A stretch of 64,000 nucleotides of DNA from Scatomonas sp963930955 (GTDB lineage Bacteria; Bacillota; Clostridia; Lachnospirales; Lachnospiraceae): assembly GCA_963930955.1 (NCBI GenBank), contig OZ006967.1:1798001-1862000 (forward strand), given 5' to 3'. Both the position numbers and the translations under genes were made by a program. The notes beneath the pieces were generated by a model. It made no database searches. It worked only from the letters and a program-made list of their open reading frames with translations, and was not told where the DNA came from. Position 1 is the first letter of the stretch. The number at the start of each line of letters is the position of its first letter. Below, piece by piece: positions 26,063-33,789 of this stretch.

Positions 26063-26282
26063 GTACCGTTCAAATATCAGAATATTTTTGACTCTGACTG
26101 AATTAATCATATCATAAAACATTCAGAAAATACAGCCTTTTCCTTTAAAACAAATTGATATGAATTTAACGAAAGAAGCAAAAAGAAAAAAGCGGCGAAA
26201 ATATATTGGTGGATTTTTACAAGGAACAATTCGGGTACCTAAAAAAGAACATGAATAATGCACAGAAGTTTTCGGGGGTCTA
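26063..26282. other. AT-rich intergenic region without visible gene
   Basis: This stretch between the divergent aldo/keto reductase and the coo operon holds no ORF with a ribosome binding site, no clear hairpin with a U tract and no repeat that I can see. A TATGAT-like box near 26107-26112 on the minus strand may be the -10 of the reductase gene but lacks a good -35. Confidence 0.4.
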
Positions 26283-26311
26283 TTGATTTCAAAAAGTAAA
26301 TGGTTTATAAT
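26283..26311 (+). promoter_or_regulatory. SigmaA-type promoter for the nickel-chaperone/CODH region
   Basis: TTGATT (26283-26288), 17 bases, perfect TATAAT (26306-26311). Transcription would start near 26318, giving an 80-base leader before the ATG at 26401. It is the only good promoter before cooS, so it may drive the whole coo/acs set. Confidence 0.75.
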
Positions 26312-26400
26312 AACTGTAATTGACAAAAAGATGTCAGATTTTATTTTTGTGCAGAAAAACTGCGGAAAAGTTGACTGAAAATTGCAAAAGGAGTGAAAGT

Positions 26401-26727
26401 ATGCATCTGATAAAAGATGAAAACGGAAACCCGGTTCCCCACGGCGCCCATGAACACTGCCATGAACATTCTCACGGCGAAAACTGCGGCGGCGAATGTG
26501 CTTCCGGCGGAAAGTGTAAAAATGAAACCGTTGCGCTGCTGGATTATATGCTTCACCATAATGAACAGCATGCGGCGGAACTGGATCAGATGGCGGCCAA
26601 TCTGGAGAAGCTGGGGCTGAATGACGCGGCGCGGCAGATCCGGGATGGTGTATCGGATTTTCAGAAAGGAAATATGCGTTTGAGTCTGGCGCTGACACTG
26701 GTAAAAGAGCAGCTTAAGGAGGATTGA
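26401..26727 (+). CDS. His/Cys-rich small protein, candidate CooJ-like nickel-binding protein
   Basis: The 108-residue protein has a metal-binding-type N-terminus (GAHEHCHEHSHGENCGGEC, about 15-33, then GGKCKNE) and a helical C-terminal part (LLDYMLHHNEQHAAELDQM, then LSLALTLVKEQLKED). It starts at ATG 26401 after GGAGTG. It is the first gene before cooT-, cooC- and cooS-type genes. In Rhodospirillum rubrum a His-rich nickel protein, CooJ, is encoded with CooC and CooT and serves CODH. The similarity here is in composition and context only; the His tract is at the N-terminus rather than the C-terminus. It could store or deliver nickel; zinc or copper binding is possible. Confidence 0.65.
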   Translation: MHLIKDENGNPVPHGAHEHCHEHSHGENCGGECASGGKCKNETVALLDYMLHHNEQHAAELDQMAANLEKLGLNDAARQIRDGVSDFQKGNMRLSLALTLVKEQLKED

Positions 26728-26731
26728 TCAT

Positions 26732-26914
26732 ATGTGTCTGGCCACAGTTTATAAAGAAAGCGACAATACAGTAATCTGCAGAAATGTTTCCCGCATTGAT
26801 GTGGACGGAGAGTACGTACTGATCCGGGATATCATGGGAGACGAGACGAAGATTCTGGGAAAGATCCAGATGGTGGATCTGGCCAACAGTATCGTACGTC
26901 TGGTCTGCGATTGA
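26732..26914 (+). CDS. cooT: CooT-family nickel-binding protein
   Basis: The 60-residue protein begins MCLATVY and ends GKIQMVDLANSIVRLVCD, the layout of the CooT family (about 60-66 residues, MCxA start). In R. rubrum CooT, Cys2 is the nickel ligand of the dimer; that cysteine is present. It starts 4 bases after the His/Cys-rich gene and ends 28 bases before cooC, with an AAGGAGG ribosome binding site. Its role would be in nickel supply for the CODH C-cluster and possibly for acetyl-CoA synthase. Confidence 0.88.
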   Translation: MCLATVYKESDNTVICRNVSRIDVDGEYVLIRDIMGDETKILGKIQMVDLANSIVRLVCD

Positions 26915-26942
26915 AAACAGATAAAGAGAGGAGGTGTGTCCG

Positions 26943-27710
26943 ATGGCTCAGGTAATTGCGGTGGCAGGCAAAGGCGGGGTAGGAAAAACCACGCTGACAG
27001 GTCTTCTGATCCAGTATCTCTGTCAGACGGGCAAAGGCCCGATCCTGGCTGTGGACGCCGACGCGAATTCCAATCTCAACGAAGTGCTGGGTGTGGAAGT
27101 GGAGGCGACCTTGGGAGAGATCCGGGAAGAACTGGAAAACGCGGAAAGTTCCAGCAGTCCCATTCCCCCGGGAATGAGCAAGGCTGACTATACGGAATTC
27201 CGTTTCGGCAGCGCTCTGACAGAAGAAAAAGATTTCGATCTTCTGGTTATGGGAAGAACCCAGGGCAAGGGCTGCTACTGTTTCGTAAACGGGTTGCTGC
27301 AGGCGCAGATCCAGAAAGTTCAGGGAGAATACTCCTACATTGTCGTGGACAATGAAGCCGGTATGGAGCATATCAGCCGGGGAGTGCTTCCGGGAATGAA
27401 TATGGCGATCCTGGTCAGCGACTGCTCCCGCAGGGGCGTGCAGGCGGCCGGGCGGATCGCAAAGCTGATTCAGGAGTGCGAGATGCATCCTTCCCGGGTG
27501 GGACTGATCGTCAACCGGGCTCCCGGCGGTGTGCTGAACGAGGGCACCAGGGAGGAAATCGACAACCAGGGACTGGAACTGCTGGGTGTCGTTCCTCATG
27601 ATGATACCGTTTATCAGTACGATTGCGATGGAAAACCGACGGTGCAGCTTCCGGAGGATTCTCCGGTGCGGGCGGCGCTGAAGGCGATTGTAGAAAAATT
27701 GGGTTTATAA
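26943..27710 (+). CDS. cooC: CooC-type nickel-inserting ATPase (first copy)
   Basis: The 255-residue MinD/NifH-like ATPase has the deviant Walker A GKGGVGKTTLTGLL near its start, DADANSNLNEVLG, the GKGCYCFVNGLLQ segment with two cysteines (CxC, the dimer nickel/zinc site of CooC) and VVDNEAGMEHISRG. CooC hydrolyses ATP to load nickel into CODH. I chose ATG 26943 after GAGGAGG; an upstream start at 26934 falls in the ribosome binding site. A second paralogue lies at 29770-30540; the two are clearly different proteins. Confidence 0.92.
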   Translation: MAQVIAVAGKGGVGKTTLTGLLIQYLCQTGKGPILAVDADANSNLNEVLGVEVEATLGEIREELENAESSSSPIPPGMSKADYTEFRFGSALTEEKDFDLLVMGRTQGKGCYCFVNGLLQAQIQKVQGEYSYIVVDNEAGMEHISRGVLPGMNMAILVSDCSRRGVQAAGRIAKLIQECEMHPSRVGLIVNRAPGGVLNEGTREEIDNQGLELLGVVPHDDTVYQYDCDGKPTVQLPEDSPVRAALKAIVEKLGL

Positions 27711-27851
27711 AAAGTGTAAGAGTAGAGTAGAATGGGTGCTTAGGCGGTTTTTATTTTTCTCCGGCACCGGAGGGAATAAAAATAAAATACATCTTTGGCG
27801 GGAGCGGATGCCCGCAGGAAAAGAGGTAATCAAATCTAAGGAGGATTATTG

Positions 27852-29744
27852 ATGAGTGAATTCAAACTGACGACAGTAGAAGAGATGGAAGCAGCGACCA
27901 ACCGTCTGCTGGAGACTGGCGCCAAAGTGGGCGCAGATGCATGGCAGTATCGTGTGAAGAATCAGACCCCTCACTGTAAGTTTGGTGAGACCGGTGTCTG
28001 CTGCCGGATCTGCTCCATGGGTCCCTGCCGTATTACCCCGAAAGCACCGAGAGGAATCTGTGGATGCGACGTACACGGTATCGTAGGTAGAAACTACCTG
28101 AAATTTACCGCGGGCGGAGCTGCAACCCATTCCGATCATGGCCGCGAGATCTGCCATACCCTGTACGAAGCTGCTGCTGACGGCGACTACAAGGTAAAAG
28201 ATCCCGAGAAACTGATCCGTATTGCCAAGGAGTGGGGCATTGAGACTGAGGGCAAGGATATTTATGATCTGGCTCACGAAGTTGCCTACACCGGTCTGGA
28301 GGAGTACGGCAAGCCCTTCGGATATCAGAGATTTATGGAGAGACTTCCTGAGCATACCCAGGAACTGTGGAAGAAGAACGAGGTAGCTCCCAGAGCTATC
28401 GACCGCGAGGTTGCGACTTCTCTGCACATGACCCATATGGGATGTTCTTCTCTTCCCGAAGCTCTGATCAAACAGTCCCTGCGCGCAGGTCTCTGCGATG
28501 GCTGGGGCGGATCCATGATGGGAACCGAGTTCTCTGACGTTCTGTTCGGAACTCCCAAGCCCATTGACACCGAGGCTAACCTGGGCGTTATGAATGCTGA
28601 GAACGTAAATATCGTAGTTCATGGACATGATCCGTCACTGTCCGAGATGATCTGCGAGTACGCGGACGATCCGGAGATGATCGCCTACGCCAAGGAAATG
28701 GGAGCTAAAGGCATTACCGTATCCGGTGTCTGCTGTACCTCCAACGAAGTGGCTATGCGCCGGGGAATCCCCATGGCAGGAAACTTCCTGCAGCAGGAAA
28801 ACGTGGTTCTGACCGGAGCCTGCGAGGCGATTGTCGTTGATGTGCAGTGTATCTTCCCGGCACTTGGCCCCTTAAGCAAATGCTTCCACACCAAGTTTAT
28901 CACTACTTCTCCCGTAGCGCAGATGCCGGATTCTGAATTTATCCGCTTCAACGCTAAGACTGCCGGCGAGAATGCCAAGGCGATCGTAAAGATGGCAGTG
29001 GAGAACTTTAAGAACAGAAAGCCGGAGCTGGTACATATTCCGGATATGAAGCAGAAGGCAACCGTTGGATACTCCCTGGAGGCAATTGTTAAGACTCTGG
29101 ACGGTGTTACCAATACTCAGGTAGACCAGACAGGAACCCTGAAACCTCTGTGGGATTGTGTGGCAGCAGGTGTTATCCGCGGTGCTGTAGCCATGGTTGG
29201 CTGCAACAACCCCAAGGTGCGTCCTGACCATGCTCACATTGAACTCATGAAATACCTCCTGAAACATGACATTATTATCGTTGCGTCCGGATGCTCCGCA
29301 CAGGCAGCTGCCAAAGCGGGACTGATGGATAAGAGAGCAAAGGATCTCTGCGGCGCCGGTCTGAAGAGAGTCTGCGAACTGGCTGACATTCCGCCGGTAC
29401 TGCACATGGGCTCCTGTGTAGATATCAGCCGTATGATGAACCTGGTATCTGAACTGGCTAAAGTTGGCGGCGTAAATATCTCCCAGCTTCCGGTTGTGGG
29501 CTGCGCTCCCGAGTGGATGTCTGAGAAAGCCGTTTCCATCGGTAACTACGTAATCGGTACCGGTATTGACACCTTCCTGGGTGTTGATCCCTATGTATCC
29601 GGTTCCAGCGAGGTTGCAGAACTCCTGACCAACGGTACAAGACAGTGGGTAGAGGCTGCGTTCACTGTTGAAAAAGACATCGAGCAGCTGGGCATCAAGA
29701 TGAGAGACCGCATCGAGGAGAAGCGTGCCGCTCTTGGTGTCTGA
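27852..29744 (+). CDS. cooS: Anaerobic carbon monoxide dehydrogenase, catalytic subunit
   Basis: The 630-residue Ni-Fe enzyme interconverts CO2 and CO and supplies CO to acetyl-CoA synthase. The N-terminal cysteines of the D and B clusters are seen in CKFGETGVCCRICSMGPCRI followed by ICGCDVHGIVGRNYLKFTAG. C-cluster residues occur in VSGVCCTSNEVAMRRGIP, VVDVQCIFPAL, GCNNPKVRPDH, VASGCSAQAAAKAG and LHMGSCVDISR. ATG 27852 follows a perfect AAGGAGG. The gene is AcsA in acetogen nomenclature. Codons for Arg are mostly CGT/CGC, unlike neighbours outside the block, suggesting high expression. The 140 bases before it contain an AT-rich hairpin (27759-27772) but no clear promoter. Confidence 0.97.
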   Translation: MSEFKLTTVEEMEAATNRLLETGAKVGADAWQYRVKNQTPHCKFGETGVCCRICSMGPCRITPKAPRGICGCDVHGIVGRNYLKFTAGGAATHSDHGREICHTLYEAAADGDYKVKDPEKLIRIAKEWGIETEGKDIYDLAHEVAYTGLEEYGKPFGYQRFMERLPEHTQELWKKNEVAPRAIDREVATSLHMTHMGCSSLPEALIKQSLRAGLCDGWGGSMMGTEFSDVLFGTPKPIDTEANLGVMNAENVNIVVHGHDPSLSEMICEYADDPEMIAYAKEMGAKGITVSGVCCTSNEVAMRRGIPMAGNFLQQENVVLTGACEAIVVDVQCIFPALGPLSKCFHTKFITTSPVAQMPDSEFIRFNAKTAGENAKAIVKMAVENFKNRKPELVHIPDMKQKATVGYSLEAIVKTLDGVTNTQVDQTGTLKPLWDCVAAGVIRGAVAMVGCNNPKVRPDHAHIELMKYLLKHDIIIVASGCSAQAAAKAGLMDKRAKDLCGAGLKRVCELADIPPVLHMGSCVDISRMMNLVSELAKVGGVNISQLPVVGCAPEWMSEKAVSIGNYVIGTGIDTFLGVDPYVSGSSEVAELLTNGTRQWVEAAFTVEKDIEQLGIKMRDRIEEKRAALGV

Positions 29745-29769
29745 TCAAGTTAAAGGCAGATGAATTAGC

Positions 29770-30540
29770 ATGAAAATAGCAGTAACAGGCAAAGGCGGGG
29801 TGGGTAAAACCACCATCGCCGCCACCCTGGCCCGCCTTTACGCGGCTGAGGGAAGGAAAGTTCTGGCAGCCGATGTGGATCCGGATGCGAATCTGGGACT
29901 GGCTCTGGGATTTTCCGAAGAAGAGCTCGACTCCATTGTTCCCATCAGCAAGATGCGGAAACTGGTGGAAGAGCGCACGGAGGCCACACCCGACAACCGG
30001 TTTTATAAGCTGAACCCCAAGGTGGATGATATCCCTGAAAAGTACGGCAGAACCTGCAACGGTGTGAAGCTTCTGGTTCTGGGCACCGTAGAAACCGCCA
30101 ACAGCGGCTGCGTCTGTCCGGAACACGTGATGCTGAAGAGGATCATCAACAACCTGGTGCTTCACCGGGACGATGTGGTGATCCTGGATATGGAAGCTGG
30201 TCTGGAACATCTGGGCAGAGGCACCACAGAAGGGATGGACTACTTTGTAGTAGTAATCGAACCCGGAGCCAGAAGCGTACAGACTTACAAAAACGTAAAA
30301 CGTCTGGCGGAGGGCCTGGGTATTCATCAGGTTCATGTTGTGGCTAACAAAGTCCGGGATGAAAAGGATGAAGCCTTTATCCGGGAAAAGATTCCTGCGG
30401 AGGACCTGCTGGGAATGGTTCATTATAATGAGCAGGTTATCGACGCGGACCGTCAAGGCTGTTCTCCCTATGACTTCAGCCAGAAGGCAGTCAGCGAGAT
30501 CCGTGGGATCAAAGAAAAAATTGATAAAACAAACATGTAA
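29770..30540 (+). CDS. CooC/AcsF-type nickel-inserting ATPase (second copy)
   Basis: The 256-residue ATPase starts KIAVTGKGGVGKTTIAATLA, with the deviant Walker A, DVDPDANLGLALGF, the CxC motif in SGCVCPEHVMLKRI and VILDMEAGLEHLGRGT. It lies between cooS and acsB, 14 bases before acsB, so it is the likely maturation factor of CODH and/or of the A-cluster of acetyl-CoA synthase. In Moorella thermoacetica the ACS-linked paralogue is AcsF. Which substrate each of the two copies serves cannot be read from the sequence. Confidence 0.92.
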   Translation: MKIAVTGKGGVGKTTIAATLARLYAAEGRKVLAADVDPDANLGLALGFSEEELDSIVPISKMRKLVEERTEATPDNRFYKLNPKVDDIPEKYGRTCNGVKLLVLGTVETANSGCVCPEHVMLKRIINNLVLHRDDVVILDMEAGLEHLGRGTTEGMDYFVVVIEPGARSVQTYKNVKRLAEGLGIHQVHVVANKVRDEKDEAFIREKIPAEDLLGMVHYNEQVIDADRQGCSPYDFSQKAVSEIRGIKEKIDKTNM

Positions 30541-30554
30541 ACAGGAGGAAAAAA

Positions 30555-32687
30555 ATGGCTACATTATTTCAGAGAGTTTTTGGCGGAAATGATGCCGTTT
30601 ACGGCCTGACCGAAGGCATCATTGACAAGGCGATCCAGCAGTACGGCGAAGAGAAAGCAGTAAGCTTCCCCAACACTGCTTACAGCCTTCCCTGCTACTA
30701 CGCAGTAACAGGAACCAAAGTTACCAACCTGAAAGAGCTGAAAGAGGCTCTGGGTGTGGTAAAGACTCTGATGACCAGAGAGAATGAGCTGAACGACGTG
30801 TTCATGTCCGGTGTTGCAACCGCTCTCTGCGCAGAGTTTATTGAGGCTACCAAATACATCGATGGAGCGAACCCCTATGAGGAGCCCTGCTATGGACATC
30901 TGGGCGATCCCGTGATCCGTGAACTGGGCGTTCCGCTGGTTACCGGCGATATCCCCGGCGTTGCCGTTATTCTCGGCTCCGCTCCCAGCGCAGAGCAGGC
31001 AGTTGCTCTGGTTAAAAGCTATCAGGCACAGGGTATTCTGGTTACTCTGGTAGGCGGAGTGATCGATCAGCTGCAGGAGCAGGGATATAAGACAGGCGCC
31101 AATGTGCGTGTGATCCCCCTGGGCAAAGACGTTACTTCTGTTATCCATGTAGTATCCGTTGCTATCCGCGCGGCCCTGATCTTCGGTAATGTTACTCCCG
31201 GCGACGCAGGCGCGCTGATGACCTATACCAAGGACCGTGTTCCCGCATTTGTAAACGCTTTTGAGCCTCTGGACGATGTGATCGTTGCCTGCGGCGCAGG
31301 CGCTATCGCACTGGGCTTCCCGGTTATTACCAACGATGACAAGGATGTTCCTCCGATTCCCAAGAGCCTGATCATCCAGAAGGATGTGGACAAATGGAAT
31401 GCCACCTCTCTGGAGGCCCGCGACATTAAGATCAAGATCACCAATATCGATATCCCCGTTGCTTTCGCTTCCGCCTTTGAAGGCGAGATCATCCGCAAGG
31501 GCGATATGCAGGTTGAGTTTGACGGTTCCCGGGTAGACTGCGTGGAGCTGGTTTCCATGAAAGAGCTTTCCGAGGTAGAGGATCACAAGATCGAACTGAT
31601 CGGACCCGATATCGATGAGTTCGAGGTAGGAAGCAAGCACAGCATCGCTTATGTGGTAGAGGTTGCCGGAAAGAGCATGCAGGCGGACTTCGAACCTGTA
31701 TTTGAGCGTAAATTCCACAGCTATCTGAACTGCATCGAGGGCGTTATGCATACCGGACAGCGTGACATGATCCGTATCCGTATCAGCAAAGAAGCTTTCG
31801 ACGCCGGATTCAGAGCAAAACATCTGGGCGAGGTTCTGTACGCGCAGGTAAAGAACGAGTTCGAGGCTGTTGTTGACAAGTGCCAGGTGAAGATTTACAC
31901 CAATGCAGAGGACTGCACCAAGATGCGTCATGAAGTTGCCATGCCTATCTTTGACAAACGTGATGAGAGACTGGCATCCATGACTGATGAGGCCGTTCCG
32001 GTATACTACAGCTGCATCATGTGCCAGGCATTCTCTCCCAGCCATGTATGCGTAGTTACTCCCGAACGTCTGGGTCTCTGCGGAGCCGTTTCCTGGTTTG
32101 ACGCAAAGGCTACCCATGAGCTGCAGCCCAACGGACCCTGCCAGGTAGTTACCAAAGAGCGCTGCATCGATGAGCGCATCGGTGAGTACGAGGATGTAAA
32201 CGAGATCGTTAAGAAACTGTCCCAGGGCGCCCTGGAAGACGTTTCCCTGTATTCCATCATGGAGAAACCCATGACTTCCTGCGGATGCTTCGAGTGTATC
32301 TGCGGTATCGAGCCCTTCTCCAACGGCGTATGTATCGCCAACCGTGAGTACGCAGGCCAGACTCCTCTGGGAATGACCTTCCCCGAACTGGCATCTATGA
32401 CCGGCGGCGGTGTGCAGACACCTGGATTCATGGGACACGGCAAGCATTTCATCGCTTCCAAGAAGTTCATGAAAGCTGAAGGCGGCGTTGCCCGTATCGT
32501 ATGGATGCCCAAGGAACTGAAGGAGCAGGTAAAAGATAACCTGAACAAGACTGCAAAAGAGCTGTATGGAATCGACAACTTTACCGATATGATCGGTGAT
32601 GAAACCATCGCCACCGATCCGGAAGAGCTGGTAGCATTCCTGACCGAAAAAGGTCATCCGGCTCTGGGCATGGATCCCATGATGTAA
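30555..32687 (+). CDS. acsB: CO-methylating acetyl-CoA synthase
   Basis: The 710-residue enzyme joins CO, a methyl group from the corrinoid protein and CoA into acetyl-CoA. A-cluster ligands are C487, C490, C499 and C509 (CIMCQAFSPSHVCVVTPERL) and the distal Ni site C576-G577-C578 (TSCGCFECI). The spacing from C487 to C576 is 89, the same as from C506 to C595 in the Moorella enzyme (729 residues). It starts 14 bases after cooC2 with AGGAGG. Codon use is strongly biased (CGT/CGC, CTG, GGC), as expected of a very abundant protein. A terminator-like hairpin follows, separating it from acsD. Confidence 0.98.
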   Translation: MATLFQRVFGGNDAVYGLTEGIIDKAIQQYGEEKAVSFPNTAYSLPCYYAVTGTKVTNLKELKEALGVVKTLMTRENELNDVFMSGVATALCAEFIEATKYIDGANPYEEPCYGHLGDPVIRELGVPLVTGDIPGVAVILGSAPSAEQAVALVKSYQAQGILVTLVGGVIDQLQEQGYKTGANVRVIPLGKDVTSVIHVVSVAIRAALIFGNVTPGDAGALMTYTKDRVPAFVNAFEPLDDVIVACGAGAIALGFPVITNDDKDVPPIPKSLIIQKDVDKWNATSLEARDIKIKITNIDIPVAFASAFEGEIIRKGDMQVEFDGSRVDCVELVSMKELSEVEDHKIELIGPDIDEFEVGSKHSIAYVVEVAGKSMQADFEPVFERKFHSYLNCIEGVMHTGQRDMIRIRISKEAFDAGFRAKHLGEVLYAQVKNEFEAVVDKCQVKIYTNAEDCTKMRHEVAMPIFDKRDERLASMTDEAVPVYYSCIMCQAFSPSHVCVVTPERLGLCGAVSWFDAKATHELQPNGPCQVVTKERCIDERIGEYEDVNEIVKKLSQGALEDVSLYSIMEKPMTSCGCFECICGIEPFSNGVCIANREYAGQTPLGMTFPELASMTGGGVQTPGFMGHGKHFIASKKFMKAEGGVARIVWMPKELKEQVKDNLNKTAKELYGIDNFTDMIGDETIATDPEELVAFLTEKGHPALGMDPMM

Positions 32688-32700
32688 TGATTTTTCCGGT

Positions 32701-32742
32701 GTATTTCCGGCACAAAATTGTGCCGGAAATACCCTGGTTTTT
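32701..32742 (+). terminator. Strong hairpin between acsB and acsD
   Basis: A perfect 14-bp stem (32701-32714 with 32719-32732, 4-base loop AAAT) is followed by CCTGGTTTTT (U tract 32738-32742). It lies within the CODH/ACS gene set. Just downstream is a perfect TTGACA (32755-32760), but the matching -10 (TAAGGT, 32778-32783) is poor, so a restart promoter is only possible. The likely effect is a lower level of the corrinoid-protein genes or protection of the acsB 3' end. Confidence 0.75.
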
Positions 32743-32820
32743 CTGCGTTCAGGATTGACAGGAACCGCAAAATGTTTTAAGGTATGAGATAGATAAAAAC
32801 AGTAAGGAGGCTTGTTAAAA

Positions 32821-33762
32821 ATGCCGTTTAATCGCAAACCACAGAAGTTCAGCGCATCCATTAAAGAAGTAGAACTGGGATGCGGCGAAAAAGCAGTCAA
32901 AATCGGAGGAGCCAGCGTATTTCCGTTTTATTCTTTTGACGGATCCGAGGGAAATGCCCCCAAGGTAGGCGTTGAAATTTCCGATATGGGTCTTGAGAAT
33001 GAGCCCGAAGGCGTAAAAGCTTATTACGCAGGCGCTACCACACTGGGCGAGATCGCTAAAAAGGCTGCCGAGATGCCCGGAGGTGATTTTGTTGTACTTC
33101 GTCTGGAAGGCGGAGATCCCAACGGAGTCAACAAACCGGTAGAGGAGCTGGTGGCAGCTGCCAAGGAAGTAGCGGACGCTATCGATGTTCCCCTGGTAGT
33201 GGAAGGCTGCAAGAACGTAGAAAAAGACAGCGAGCTGCTGCCCAAGGTAGCAGAGGCTCTGCAGGGCAAGAACGTACTGTTAATGTCCGCTAAGGAAGAA
33301 GACTACAAAGCAATCGGCGCTGCCGCAGGTCTGGCTTATGCTCAGAAAGTAGGCGCTGAGTCCGCTGTTGATATCAACCTGGCAAAACAGCTGAACGTTG
33401 TTCTGACTCAGCTGGGTGTCGCTGCTGAAAGCATCGTAATGAACGTGGGAACCGCAGCTGTAGGCTACGGCTATGATTACGTGATCTCTACCATGGATCG
33501 TGTAAGAGCTGCCGCTCTGTCCCAGGACGACAAGATGCTTCAGATGCCCATCATCACTCCTATTGCTTCCGAGACCTGGTCTGTAAAAGAGTCCACGGCT
33601 TCTGAGGAAGATGCTCCGGGATGGGGTCCTGTAGAGGAGAGAGGTGTCTCCATGGAAGTTCAGACAGCAGCTGCATGTCTGGTATCCGGCTCTGATGCCG
33701 TTATTTTGAAACATCCTCAGTCCGTTGCAACAATCTCTAAGATGATTAAAGAATTAATGTAA
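32821..33762 (+). CDS. acsD: Corrinoid/iron-sulfur protein, small subunit
   Basis: The 313-residue subunit has the TIM-barrel pattern of AcsD/CdhD: VFPFYSFDGSEGNAPKVGVE near the start, DFVVLRLEGGDPNG, VPLVVEGCKNVEKD and GTAAVGYGYDYVISTMDRVR. With AcsC it carries the methyl-cobamide that passes the methyl group to acetyl-CoA synthase. ATG 32821 follows AAGGAGG by 11 bases; a TTG nine bases upstream is in frame but less likely. acsC begins 27 bases downstream. Confidence 0.97.
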   Translation: MPFNRKPQKFSASIKEVELGCGEKAVKIGGASVFPFYSFDGSEGNAPKVGVEISDMGLENEPEGVKAYYAGATTLGEIAKKAAEMPGGDFVVLRLEGGDPNGVNKPVEELVAAAKEVADAIDVPLVVEGCKNVEKDSELLPKVAEALQGKNVLLMSAKEEDYKAIGAAAGLAYAQKVGAESAVDINLAKQLNVVLTQLGVAAESIVMNVGTAAVGYGYDYVISTMDRVRAAALSQDDKMLQMPIITPIASETWSVKESTASEEDAPGWGPVEERGVSMEVQTAAACLVSGSDAVILKHPQSVATISKMIKELM

Positions 33763-33789
33763 TGTGAGAAAAGAGGAGGATAAAAAATC

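Noticed and set aside
26943..27710. Nitrogenase iron protein or MinD for the CooC-type genes
   Set aside because: The GKGGVGKT start is shared, but the CxC motif, length near 255 and position by cooT and cooS fit CooC.
27759..27788. AT-rich hairpin before cooS as a riboswitch or terminator
   Set aside because: Only 5 bp of solid stem (CTCCG/CGGAG), no U tract on either strand and no recognised aptamer.
30564..32900. 778-codon open frame on the strand opposite acsB
   Set aside because: It is a shadow of a strongly codon-biased gene; it has no ribosome binding site or motif, while acsB has complete A-cluster motifs. The same holds for long antisense frames opposite mglB (1451-2692), acsC (33925-35688) and pheT (55119-57311).
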